64,000 bases of DNA, from the NCBI GenBank assembly GCA_964017125.1, contig OZ024912.1:60490844-60554843 (forward strand), in the 5' to 3' direction. The notes beneath the pieces were generated by a model. The model saw only the letters and a list, made by a program, of their open reading frames with translations. It was not told where the DNA came from and ran no database searches. Origin of the DNA: Flabesymbios commensalis. Its lineage: Eukaryota > Annelida > Polychaeta > Terebellida > Flabelligeridae. The translations under genes and the position numbers were made by a program. The stretch's first letter is position 1. Each line of letters begins with the position of its first letter. Below are positions 46,760 to 58,984 of this stretch, one piece after another.

Positions 46760-47930
46760 CATCCTGGCAGATCAAATAATAATATTGGTACTTGTGTGTT
46801 CTATGATTTAAGACATAACGATGTACATTACATGAAAGACAAAGATCCTATGCGTGATAAAATGTCACATTATATCATACATTGTGCTGAATATGTTGTG
46901 CTGTAATAATCGATCTATTATGTAGCACTATGGGCGATATATTAATGTATTGTCACTCACATTCTAAGACCATGATATTATATTGATAAGGCATTTCCTC
47001 TGGATCATACAACCGTCAATAATATCTGCCATCTTCGGCATCATTATTTTCTAAAATGTGATGTGTCAACACAATACGACTTGATCATAAAACATTTATT
47101 TGCATGCAATTAGAAGCTGCACTTGCCCCATCAACACTAGCAACATGTTTTATGGAGTAGCAGTCATTATGTATTGCCCCACCATGGGATGGGCGATGAT
47201 GGCTGTTCCATATAATTTAGACCATTACGGCATTTTTTAACATAAATTTGGAAACAAAATTTATTCCAGATACAGGTCTAAAATTGTCTAATTCATTTCT
47301 AGCTCGTGATGGGTTTTTAATAAAGATGTAACACGAACAATTTTGCAGGCATCTGCCAGTGAGAGTTTTATGATCCTAGTGATTGACCTGGCTAGAATAT
47401 CAGCGCTGTCCTTGATGACAATACTTTGCTCGACAATAAAGTGCAGATTTTTTCCCGCTTGTTTTTACATAATTTGTGTGCTGAATATCTGTCGGATAAT
47501 ATTCTATCTTGGTGTCTTTCATCTTCAAGTAAGCAAAACAACAATAGCCCCAAACCCACATCTTTTCTATATTTTTGCTGTACATTAACGCATTTTCGGT
47601 TTCTGCATTATTTGGAGTTGATAATTTACCTATCATGTTGTTTTGATTAAAATGACCTTAATTGACCTTTAAATTCAGAATGGTTACCGCCAACACACAA
47701 ATAGAATATGTAGCTGGACTACAATAATATAATAAACAAAACTTGTTAAATGGTAATACAAAAAAAGACTAGGTAATAAGACAGATTAGACTACAAGACA
47801 TAGTATATTCTAACACGCTTTGGTGTTCTTAGTATTTAGAATGACGTCATTAACTTAATTGTAAATATGTCAAATAACGTCCATCTTGGATTTTACGATG
47901 AAATATAGGTCAGATGATGAAAAATAAACA
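46760..47930. other. AT-rich DNA between inverted arms, nothing assigned
   Basis: No open frame with recognisable motifs and no named repeat was found here. Confidence 0.4.
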
Positions 47931-47959
47931 TCAGAAATGTGTGTTTCGGCCACCAAGTC

Positions 47960-48070
47960 ATACAAAAAAACAGAAGCTCAGCAATATCGAGCCACAAATA
48001 CAAAAAGATGTTTAATTTACATTTTGATAGCAATTTTGTTTTTTGCTCATATGAAGGTGAATGTCGCGGC
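47960..48070 (+). repeat. Direct repeat partner of 50175-50285
   Basis: Both stretches carry a TTTAA...GCAATAT/GCAATCAT block, then AGCAATTTTGTTTTTTGCT or AGTAATTTTGTGTTTTGCT, then GAAGGTGAATGTC or GTAGGTGAAAGTC. The match is diverged. Confidence 0.5.
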
Positions 48071-48204
48071 CATTTTGCATGTTTTCATTTCAATTTACTC
48101 GTCAGTAGCGTTTATTTCTGGTCCACTAAGTTACCACGATTAAATCATATTATCGTCAACATGTGTAGCGGTATACTATATACGGCCGAATTCATAAAGC
48201 AAGT

Positions 48205-48455
48205 TTAACCCTTTCAAGCCTAAGTTTACCATTGTCCTCTTCACCCACTACAAGCCGCGAATTGCTGCCGCAATTCTCGGCTTGTAGTGGGTGAAGATGA
48301 TTTGAAGTGGGTAAAAAAGTAAAGAAAATTGCCATGTATTGTGAACCAGTTTCATGGAAATAATCCAACTAAAACCCTTAGTTGTAGGAAAATTAAGTAT
48401 GTTTTCAGGTATGTAAAATGTTGCTTTAATGCATCGTGAGGGCTTAAAGGGTTAA
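48205..48455. mobile_element. TTAA MITE, TACAAGCCGCGAATTG subfamily
   Basis: It runs from TTAACCCTTTCAAGCC to GGGCTTAAAGGGTTAA, 251 bases. The core hairpin CACTACAAGCCGCGAATTGC with GCAATTCTCGGCTTGTAGTG differs from the other subfamilies. Confidence 0.85.
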
Positions 48456-49108
48456 GAGTGGTTTAACCAAACTACTGGACAGGTGTAAACACGAGTTCAG
48501 CCTTAAACGGTATGCACAGAAGGAGTTTAGGCCAAACACTGGTTTAAACCGGAAAGTTTATCGACCGAAAGTTAAACCTGCTCAGGGGGTAGTTTAAGCA
48601 CTGGTTTAACATGAAGTGGAATGAGGATCATAATGATAATGAACGCAAATATACGTAATAGAAGAGAATGGGATAAAAAATACACAGACTGATTATTTAT
48701 CATAAATGAATTCTTTAGTTGATTGGTAAGAATTTTTTTGAATTGAGTAATAAAAGATAAAAAATAAAACACGGATCTGAGAGGTAAATAGTATTGTCCA
48801 CATGTATTTGGTTTAAGGCATTTTACTACTATAATCGTGCATGGTCATATTTACCATAATTATACATAGTAATACTTTCATCGTTTCTCATTTTATCTAG
48901 TTGAAATTCCTCTTATTACACAAAACACCTGTCTTGAAGTACCCAGTATCGTATTTTAAGCCCGCCCAATGGCAGAGTAACTTAGGCAATCACATAACGA
49001 GACCAGCTATTCCGCCATGAAATTGTTTTTCTTATTTAAATTAGGGTGGAGTATATCATACGTGGGCTGTATTTGACGGGTTAACAATTACTATTAATCG
49101 GATCAACA

Positions 49109-49492
49109 AATGAATGAATGAATGAATGAATGAATGAATGAATGAATGAATGAATGAATGAATGAATGAATGAATGAATGAAAGGATGGGGGGGTTTAGG
49201 CCACATTTGCGCAAGAATAGACTAAACTGGCCCAGGAGAACCTCCTGAGGATGGTGAGATAAATGAGATGACACTGTCCTCCAGACACAGGATTCGTGCC
49301 CTGGCGGTCTGATGCCGAGCACGCTACCTCTTGGTCATTGAGGCTCCCACCAATATTGAATCTTTACGATTTAGCGGGAGAAGAAACATTTTGTTTCTTT
49401 GAAACTTGAAGGCCAGAGTGAGGTTCGAACCCGCGACCCCCGACTTCCAAATTAGACAGCTTTAATCACTGAACCAGGGCGCTCGCCCTATC
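49109..49492 (-). mobile_element. tRNA-derived SINE with (ATTC)n tail
   Basis: Read on the minus strand it starts GGGCGAGCGCCCTGGTTCAG, has the B-box GGGTTCGAACC and then a AAGAAACAAAATG block. A second tRNA-like stretch (AAGAGGTAGCGTGCTCGG, then CACGAATCC) follows, and the 3' body has GGAGGTTCTCCTGGGCC. It ends in about 18 ATTC units (49183-49109). A tail of short tandem units is typical of such SINEs. Confidence 0.8.
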
Positions 49493-49707
49493 GGATCAAC
49501 AAGGATTATTATGAAAAAGTTATGTTTCAAATTTTATCCAACGGATATTTGAATTCTGGATTACATGTATAGGCCTAATTAAAATGTGACACAAAGAGAT
49601 GTCTGTAATACTGCATTAAAACGATAACATAATAATTATCTTCCATATGATATTAATTAAGGCTCTATAAAATAGCAAATGATATGTTTCTTCGACCTAG
49701 TAAACGA

Positions 49708-49812
49708 TAGACCTTGGCCCACTCTTGGTTTAATGATGTAGGCCCTACTGCTGTCTCTGAAACGGACCCAGCTCTAAACCAACACTGTGCTGACGTCTCG
49801 TATTATCTGGAC
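49708..49812. mobile_element. Degenerate CCCAGCAAACA-type MITE
   Basis: GGTTTAATGATGTAGGCCC, then AGCTCTAAACCAACACTGTG and GTCTCGTATTATCTGG. It is worn but keeps the family order. Confidence 0.45.
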
Positions 49813-50971
49813 CGCGCTTTCAACCAGAGTATTCAATTACGTATGCTGTGTACACAAATTGTATGCATTTTGTATGTGGGTAACCATCATTTGTGTGCAT
49901 GAACGTCGGATCAAACTGTAAAACCAGCCGGTTTAAACGGCATTCTGAAGTTTTGTTAAACGGGAGCAAAACTGCTTTTGTGAATACGGTTTATAAATTA
50001 TTTAAACGTCTGTTCAGTTACACTCGTCTAAACGCTAAGCTCGGGTTTGGCGAGACCTCTTTTGTTAATACGGCCGTATGTAACAGTGAATATATAAAAA
50101 AACGACGGACATCTTGTAATTAAAGGTAAAATAAAGGTTACTTCTTTCAAAGACACTAGAATTTTTTTTATATAATTTAACAATCTTGCAATCATGTGCA
50201 ATAAATACGGGGGTGTCTTTAAATGTTGGCAGTAATTTTGTGTTTTGCTAATTTGTAGGTGAAAGTCACCACATATAGAATATTAAACTTATCCGACAGA
50301 TTCGAATTCATCACAGACAAATTCTGTAAAACAAGTGGATAAAAAGTTATGCACAAAAATTCTGTAAAAGCAATCATGTTTCAGATTTCAGCCAATGCTA
50401 AATACAAATATTTTCATTTAAATATAAACAACACCAACTTTTAATCATACACACATCTGGGTTTAAAAAATATAGGCCAGGTATGAATGCATGTATTCCT
50501 AATAATTACTTTTTATTAGGTCGTTTCCTTTCACCATGTTGAATCGTTTGTTTTGTTGTTCATTTTGATTATTTTATAGTAAAGAATCATGCTTGAGCGT
50601 ATATAGAGAGACGACTACTTATTCTACTGCAATGTGTGATATGTCATTAACATGAGAATTTAATTATCTGTTAATATGGTATATCGCAAGTGCAGATTGC
50701 TTAATGAGAACATTAATGACATACGTTTGCGTAACCCTACCCCCTAATTTTAGACAGGTTTGGGGGTACCCCCATATAAGCGGTCAAAACACTCATGGGG
50801 CTAAATTTCGAGCTGTTAACATCAAGATATTTTTTCTATATAAAATAAGGGTTTTAAAAATGTAAGTTACAAAAGTTAATCCACCCTAAGCTCGTGGACT
50901 ATTTTCTCCTGCCATAGTAAAACGCAATCAACTTCATTTACCTATGACGTACGTTCGGGGTCAACCAGATG

Positions 50972-51217
50972 GCATTTTTTAATGGTCAGGCCAGATACAA
51001 AGTTGTCATGTTAAGTACGTTAGATAATATCATAGTAGACTAGTTTCTGGCATAATTTAAATATATATATATCTCTCTTCGAATTAAGTAAATATATTGT
51101 GATAGCGACGTGTTATAATCCGAATCACGATCAAATAAAGGTAGTATCGAGTTTTTCGTCTGCTATTTGACTCATTCTGTTGTCTACCTATAGTGTATAG
51201 TGTAGAGGGGGGGGGGG
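50972..51217 (-). repeat. Right arm of the long inverted repeat pair
   Basis: Reverse complement of 46206-46481, ending outward in GTATAGTGTAGAGGGGGG. The 4.5 kb between the arms holds a SINE, MITEs and no recognisable gene. Confidence 0.82.
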
Positions 51218-51324
51218 ATTGGGTGTGGAAAGGCGGTGTCTATGTTTGGTAGTAGTATAGGAGATGGGATGACACGGGGCAGGTCTTTTGCCTGCGGCCT
51301 GCGGAGCTCCACCAACACCACGAG

Positions 51325-53520
51325 GTCTAAAATCAAAATGGCCTCCTTTGGCGGCCATTTTTAAAAAATTAAAATAGGCTTCATAATTCAAAATGGTCGC
51401 CATAAGCCAAAATAGCAGACATTACGTAATTTATTATTACGTCATAATCCAAAATGGCCGACATTACGTATTTTATTATTACGCCATAATTTAAAATGGT
51501 TGCCCTACCTAAATCCAAGTTGGCCGACAACTGATTCTACACAGAAAGTTGTGTATTTCAAAATGGCCCACAATTCATTCTACATAGAAAGTTGTGTATT
51601 TCAAAATAGCCGACAATTTATTTCAAACATAACCTTGTTGAATCCAAGATAGCAGCCATACGAGTCTCACGAATTCTAACTGTTGAATTTCAATATGGCC
51701 ACCATACGAATCTAAACAGACACTTGTGGAATCCGAGATGGCCGACATCCGAATCTCACGAATTCTAACAATTGAATTTCAATATGGCTGCCATGCGAAT
51801 CTAAACAGAAACTTGTGGGATCCAAGATGGCCGACATCCGAATCTCACAAACTCCACCATTTAAATTTCTATATCGCCGCCATTCGAATGCCACGAATCC
51901 TATACATTTGAATTTCTATATGGCCGCCATTCAAATGCCGCAAATTCCTTGCGCACTAAGACAGGTAAGCTGGATATGACGTCACCAACATGGTCTGTAC
52001 ACATTCTTAGCCAGACCTAATCACCCCCTGCGTCAACATGCAACCCATCTGAACAAGACAAAGCCATACATTTAAAATGTAGAGCCAAATAAATTACTTG
52101 AAACACCGAACATCAGAAAATGATGATTTAGAAATCTACGACTATGTACAAATTCCACAGCGCAGTGCATTCAGCTAAGGTAAACTTGGTAAATCGCTGA
52201 TAAAACAAACAAATTAAGATGATTCATGGTGATTAAATCGCGAGATCAGCTTGAGAGTAGCTACAAACATTTAAAATAATTTAACTGAACATGTATTGTT
52301 AAAAATGTTTCGAATTGCAAAGACAAATCATTAGTCTTACAAAACAGTTGGAACGCTATGAAGATATAAAATGGATACTATCACAAGAAAAAGAATATCA
52401 GCTAACAGAATTGTACGCGACAGAATTAGATAAAAGTCAAATGGCGAGTTGAAACCAAAAGACGATAGAAGCACTTTAGTGGTTTACAACGTTAAACAAA
52501 CTAAATACTTTACTACTACCAATAATATTTATTATTCTTGCTACTACACGAAATCACATATCTAAAACACGAACACACACTCATACAAACAAAATATATC
52601 AAATTCACACTTCAACTAGTAATAAACACGACATGGATATCGGGAGATGCGAAATAGGTTACCAATTTCCCTCTATACTAAGCATTTACATTTAAACAAC
52701 CAATGTTTTCTGTCAATCGCGAATTCAAAATGGTTGCAATTTATTCTACACTGCAATTTATTCTACAGAATTGTGTAGACCACGGATTGAAATCACACAA
52801 ATTCAAAATGGACACCACTTGACTCTTCACAGAAATTTGTGTAAGCCACTGCTTAAAATCTGTAAATTAAACATGGCCGCCATCCTAATCCTGCGAATTC
52901 TACGCACCCACAAATTCAAAATGGCCGCCATTCGAATTCCTCCCAGCTGTGAATTCAAAATGGTCGACAATCGATTCTACACAGAAAATTGTTGGAACCA
53001 CGGATTTAAATTATGCAAATTCACAATTGACACCATCAGATTATACAAAAGCTGTGTAAACCACATAATTAAAATCTGTAAAATTTAACATTGCCGTTAA
53101 CCGAATTCTACGAACACACACATTCAAAATGATCGCCATGCGAATTCTTCTACGCAGTCGCCATTTCAAAATGGCCGACAATTGATTCTACACAGAAAGT
53201 AATTGTGTAAACCACGCAATTAAAATCTTTGAAATTCAAAATGGCCGCTATCCGGATCCCACGAGTTACACACATCGCAAATTGAAAATGACCACCATCT
53301 TATTCCACACAAACAAAGTTTGTGTAAACCACGCAATTCAAATCAAGAAAATTCACAATGTCTGTCATCCGGATCGTACGCATTTTTATGCGATTGATTT
53401 CCTCAAATTCGAAATAAGAATTCCCCGCTCATTACTAAAACAGGTGAGTTGAATATGACGTAAAGAACATGGTCTGTATACAGGCTTAGCCAGACCTAAT
53501 CCCCCTGCGTAAAAAATCCT
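51325..53520. repeat. Two ~1.47-kb units of AAAATGGCCG-rich repeat
   Basis: Short modules such as TTCAAAATGGCCGCCATTCG, GAATTCTAC and CTACACAGAAAGTTGTGT recur tens of times, separated by about 50-90 bases. Two blocks (51325-51960 and 52715-53430) each end in the same 85-base segment: AACAGGTRAGYTGRATATGACGT, ACATGGTCTGTA, TTAGCCAGACCTAATC, CCCTGCGT. This marks a larger duplication. No coding frame survives. Confidence 0.72.
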
Positions 53521-54065
53521 TCACAATAACACGACGCCGGCGATTATTACCAAACTATTGAACATTATAGGAAACTCCGCATAGTTTACCTAAAAAATGG
53601 GAAAATGTATTGAAAATTACAATTAGAACAGAAACACAATATCTGCCAAGTACATTTTCCTGAATTGCAATTCAAATAAAACGCGGTAACATGTGTGCAA
53701 AATAGCTGTCGCATTCATGCCCACAAAATTCCCAGAATTGTTACGACTTGGCTTTTTTAAATCATGCTTCACAACTGCCATATACTCATATTTACACCCA
53801 GCCGTACAATTACAGACCTTCGAAATGGCTGCTCCTAATTAATCCACAGCTTACCTAGTATGTTACTAAACACATCAATATTATACTATGTTCTTACCTG
53901 ACTAAAATAAATTGACCTCCACGTTACAAGTCTTTTATAACAGATATATGCACTGTGAGAAAAAAATAGCCACAGTTATTGTTTATTTTCCTAGTTACCC
54001 CTAATTGTAAGGGTGTTATTGTCAGCAGTCACATTGTCAGCAGTCAATGTGCGTACATAAGAGGA

Positions 54066-54312
54066 TTTACCCTTTAACGACCGGTGCCGCGTATATTCAG
54101 GTTTTTATTTTTTTATTAGCACATTAAGTATCGCATTTTAAATATGTTAAAGATAAAATGTGACATCAACAAGCAAGATTTGAAAAGAATTGACCTCCAT
54201 TTCGTCAAATCTGAATAATTTTCACTCACTTGAAGTTGTGGATCGCGTCAGCGAGACACAACTTCAAGTGGGTGAAAATTCTGATTGAATAATTTGGCGG
54301 TTACAGGGTTAA
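54066..54312. mobile_element. TTAA MITE, TCGCGTCAGCG subfamily
   Basis: It runs from TTTACCCTTTAACGACC to GGCGGTTACAGGGTTAA, 247 bases, with the core GTTGTGGATCGCGTCAGCGA and GACACAACTTCAAGTG. Confidence 0.85.
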
Positions 54313-54679
54313 ATGGATTAAAAGACATGCCTCGTAGACGTCGTGTGTGCACTGTGGAGCAGGGACTGTAGATATTTACCATACTGCGCATGCGTACCGT
54401 TGTAATATGCGCCCGTAATAGCTATTCAACGAGTCACGACGACCTACCTATTTCAAGTTTTTCCACACTAAATAAGCCAATCAATCAGACTCATATAGGC
54501 TGAGTTGAATTGTGGACAGGCATGCGTATCACTGCATTGTGCGCCCACAATCTTTACTCAGCAAAGATGACGACCCACCTACTCTAAGCAACCTCCCTAA
54601 ATCACTTAACTCGTTTGTGACGAGCCCCGGAGATGATTTAGGGAGACCATTCAGATGTTTATACGATTCCCGGATTTAA

Positions 54680-55660
54680 CATATTTTGACATTGGACAAC
54701 CAGACTTTTACTGTATTGCATGTACATACTTACCAGGTCTGGAGGCGGTAAGCTACATTACAGGACACATTTTCATGTTTAAATATACACGCGAAAACAA
54801 ACAAAAAGAAAAACTAGAAAACATCAACATACTTGTTTTCAATCACAAACAGTTTAGATGCGTACATACTGCCAACAAGAAAAGAACAACTTTGAAAATA
54901 TAATTTGACAACCAGAATTTCCCTGCATAGCATGTACAGTATTTATCCAGGTCTAGAGATGGTTAGCTTGCTTTACTTACAGAACACATGTCTAAAAGTA
55001 GGCCTACACACAAAAACATACATACAAACAGAAACATTTTAGATATGTATGTGCGGTACAGCATGGAAAATAACTATGAACATACTACTAGACAATCATC
55101 AATTTCCTGCGTATCAAACGGTTTAGATACGTACATTGCAAACATAAAAATAACTATGACAATACATACCAAACCAAACTAGTAAACGCTTTTCTAAAAC
55201 GATTTTTATTTTCAGTCAACGTGTACAACTGAACAACCAGAAGTTTCCTGAGTATCACCCTTACACAGGTTTAACCCTTTAACCGCCGGTGCCGCATATA
55301 TTCGGGTTTTCATTTTTTAATAGCACGTCAAGTACCACCTTTTAAGCATGGTAAAGATAAAATGTGACATCAATCAGCAATATTTGAAAACAGTTGACCT
55401 CCATTTTGTCGAATCTGCATAATTTTCACTCACTTGAAGTTGTGGGTCGCGTCAGCGAGACACAAATTCAAGTGGGTGAAAATTCCGATTGAATAATTTG
55501 GCGGTTAAAGGGTGAAGGAGGTGAGCTACCTTACAGAACAATACTTGCCAAACCAACCATGAACATACTTGTCTACAATCAGAAACATTTCAGATACGAT
55601 CACACTGTCGACATGTGACACAGCCATGACTATAAACATGACTATACTTGTCTTCAATCA
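54680..55660. repeat. Three to four degenerate ~230-bp tandem units
   Basis: Each unit carries ACAACCAGA-TTTCCTG, then CAGGTCT-GAG-GGT-AGCT with TTACAGAACA, then ACATACTTGTTTTCAATCA with AAACATTTTAGATACG. Units start near 54685, 54908, 55080 and 55238; the last is split by the MITE 55271-55516. Confidence 0.65.
55271..55516. mobile_element. TTAA MITE, TCGCGTCAGCG subfamily, inside a tandem unit
   Basis: It runs from TTAACCCTTTAACCGCC to GGCGGTTAAAGGGTGAA, with the core TTGTGGGTCGCGTCAGCGAG. It interrupts the 54680-55660 repeat. Confidence 0.85.
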
Positions 55661-55671
55661 TGAACATTTTA

Positions 55672-56217
55672 AAGCAGCCCCTTGGGATGACATCAATTTT
55701 CGTTTTTAGTTCCGTACTGAAGTGGTGTATCCCACGGATCATGTTTTTATTTTTTTCAATTTTTTTATATTTTTACAAATATTTTTAATCAACATTTCTA
55801 TGAAACCAGAAGAAACCCAAACAAACTATTTGTATACCTGAAGGACGATTGAACGTTTTCACAGCATTGGGCCACTTGCTGATGCCATCGGCCCAGCGTT
55901 GGGTAGACAATCAGTGCTGCAGGTGTGTCCTCCCGTGTCCTGACTATGAGACACCAATTAGCGGGGACTGGTTTGATCTTACCGTCTGATGCGTGGGAAT
56001 ATGTGATCTAAAGTGCTGAATATTGCTGACTTGTTTTGTTTACATGGCAATATACGACCTGGAAATACAACTATTTCACTCTTTTTCAGTGCTTTAAAAT
56101 TGTTTCTTGACTTTTTCGTATTTTCAGTTAAGATCAGTAGGCTATATAGCCTCATATAAATTAAATTTTCAAAATTGACAACATTGAAAATGTCTCATCC
56201 CAAGGGGTCCCTTTAAC
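55672..56217. mobile_element. Non-autonomous element with CCCCTTGGGATGA ends
   Basis: AAAGCAGCCCCTTGGGATGA at the left faces TCATCCCAAGGGGTCCCTTT at the right. The 500-base interior has no gene; it holds a degenerate CCCAGCAAACA-type MITE (about 55858-55910). Confidence 0.75.
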
Positions 56218-56219
56218 CA

Positions 56220-57170
56220 TATACTTACTCTCAACACGCAAAACAACCATTAAAAAATACATCTCAAACCAGCATATTTTTATCACACACACGATTCGAT
56301 CAACCAGATAAGTTTTAACAATACAAAATCATGCATTGGTATATCTAAAAGACGCGAAGCCTTTCATGAACATGCTTCAACAACTATTAACATCTTCACT
56401 ACCATACATGACGGAAATTTCCGTCGTCATTGTCATGCTACGTAACCATACATGACGGAAATTTTCGTCGGATTTACTATAGTTATACCAGAATCCCTGT
56501 ATTCTGGCATGCACTTCGGTCTGGAAGTGAAGTGGTTAAGCTAGATATAGATATCAGGATATTTGAAATGTTCTAGCCTTACACTAAAAGCCAGCATCAT
56601 CACAGCTGTCTTCAATGACACTTATTTTAGGTACGTACACAGACCTAGGCCTACTGACAACACAGAAACAGCTCTAAACATATCTACCAAATCAAAGTGA
56701 TGAATACTTCTACAAAAATAGAAGTGAAACACGACCTTTAAATTATCACCTCAATCCAATCATCTAGAAATCATTACACGAGAAACTTCTTTATGACAAT
56801 GGATCTGCTAATGAAAATCGATTTTAACCCGAAGTCTCACCGTTGTTTAGATATACCTTCGGCGTTGAAGTTATCATACTCCAAACATACCCATAGCTCA
56901 ACACTTTTCCGTCACAAAAACAATCAAATACTTTTTTCAACTACATTAAATATATTATACCGTCTTAACTACACATACATGTACATACTAAATTAACAAT
57001 CTGATGAGAGATCATAGCACATTATAGATTCGTAAAATATTACATTTCCAAACATTGGTTACTTTTGGTGTTGAACGAAACCAAATTTTCATATCCGTGC
57101 TCCTGTACTAGGGGAACACTGTGCAGAATGTTATTTATGGAGTTCCATAGGCGTCGAGGATCGTCCGAAT
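56220..57170. other. Unassigned AT-rich DNA
   Basis: A short direct repeat (CCATACATGACGGAAATTT at 56403 and 56451) is the only structure noticed. No gene. Confidence 0.4.
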
Positions 57171-57179
57171 TTTCTGGAT

Positions 57180-58041
57180 ATCTCGAAAAACCCCTCGACC
57201 CCCTCGAGCCCCTCACCCCTCGACCCACGACCCTCGACCCTCGACTTAAAATTGGAAAAAAAAGTTTTTTAATTCGTGAATCAATGTCAGGTCAATGTTG
57301 GCTCACCGACTGCGTCTACGTCTGGTGCATATAGGCCTATATAGGCTTGTAGCAACAAGATTGTGAGCACTTCCCACCAAACACCAGTCATTAGGCCTAA
57401 ACCAATGCTGTTTCAATGTTGGGCCAGCGTCGAAGACGATGAGCCACCAACTTTGAAACAGCAATAGGTGAATGATTCCTGCTTGCTAGAGCCTGGATGT
57501 GGCCTATATTAATGTCAACTTCTTTCTTATATAAACATTTCTAATGTTGGTTTAATGCTGGAACACTACGACGCTGGTCCAGCATTAAATTATCATTGGC
57601 GTAACGTCTCATGTTGGCGTGGGACCCCTATATTTTCTTTGGTCTGTCAGAGGCAGGATGTGAAATATAGCCTAACCCTTTAAGCGCTAAGCACGATTAT
57701 TGTACATTTAATAGCATTGTAACTTCCAATGCTAGGTTCACAAGTGATGGGTCAGTCACAAAGTAGGTCATTCCATTCCAATGCTGGACCAGCATCCCAG
57801 ATAAAAAAAATCCACTGTCTGCTTTTGTTTGATGGACAAGTGATCACAATGGGTATATTGTTGCTCCCGCTACAAGCCTATATAAATTATGTACCAGACG
57901 TTCACCAGCGCAGACGGTGAGCCAACATTGACCCGACATTGATTCACGAATCAAAAAAACAATTTCAAATAAATGTTTTTTTAAATGTTAAATCGAGGGT
58001 CGAGGGTCGTGGGTTGAGGGGGTCGAGGGGGTTTTCGAGAT
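57180..58041. mobile_element. Large foldback element (~175-bp arms)
   Basis: ATCTCGAAAAACCCCTCGAC at the left pairs with GTCGAGGGGGTTTTCGAGAT at the right. The arms continue through the CCTCGACCC-rich tract, GAATCAATGTCAGGTCAATG, GTGAGCC and GTCTGGTRCAT to about 57354 and 57867. Two or three CCCAGCAAACA-type MITEs lie within (57398-57488, 57535-57620, about 57720-57800). Confidence 0.82.
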
Positions 58042-58054
58042 GGGGACGGCTCGC

Positions 58055-58179
58055 TAGTCCTACGGGTCATTGGTCCTACGGGTCATTGGTCCTACGGGTA
58101 ATTGGTCCTACCGGCTATTAGTCCTACGTTTAGACCATTGGTCCTACGGGCCATTGGTCCTACGGGTCATTGGTCCTAC
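58055..58179 (+). repeat. 16-bp minisatellite (GGGTCATTGGTCCTAC)
   Basis: About seven units with one irregular step. It begins 14 bases after the end of the 57180-58041 foldback. Confidence 0.88.
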
Positions 58180-58984
58180 TGCTTGTGACAGAATTTTTAT
58201 CTGGTAAATCAGCTTTTGAAACAATTCTAATTTCACCTGGCTTGTTATCAGGTTATAGGTGTCTATATATAGGCCTAATATATTTAGTGGACTTGGAAAT
58301 ATGTCAATTACATATTATAAAATAGTTTGTAAAGACAAAAATATACCATAATCAAGCAAACACCAACATTAAGAAAAATGTACCCTTTCTTCATGAACAT
58401 GTATATCAGATATTGTTCAATAGTAACAGGACATATATGTCATATATGTGATGCGGGGAAGGTAGAAATAATTTGTGCAATTCGCGATGACTCGCAACTG
58501 AAAATCAACGTCTTACGTACATGACATATTACCTCGCACGTTTTCAAAATTAAACGTCATTGTTAATAGCCATTGAAACAATTTTGTGGAATAAACTAAA
58601 ATGTTTTACTTATCGAGAACAGATATATTATAAATAGGGCCTAAACACTGATACAGCGTGACTAATATAAACGAGGTTGTTGTGAACGTTGTAATGTAAT
58701 GTTGTGTTTGTTTTATTACTAGTTATGTGTATTATTTAATTTGCTGTGTGTAACACGAAAAACAACAATTTATTATTGATATTGTACAAAGCTGAATGGT
58801 TTACCCAATACATAATGTTAACATATTCTGTAACCATTTTTAAAGGTATTTATGTTAGCAGAGTTAGGTGCCATCTAGTGTTGTGATTAAACCAACACTG
58901 ATAAATGGTTGTGTCTCTAGATAGCCTGCTGCTCACAATATGTTCGCTCCTCTGGAGGCATGTGGCCATCATCACGCCCCCTGT

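Noticed and set aside
46206-51217. A Polinton-like element between the long inverted repeats
   Set aside because: The interval is only about 5 kb and shows no polymerase, integrase or capsid-like coding region.
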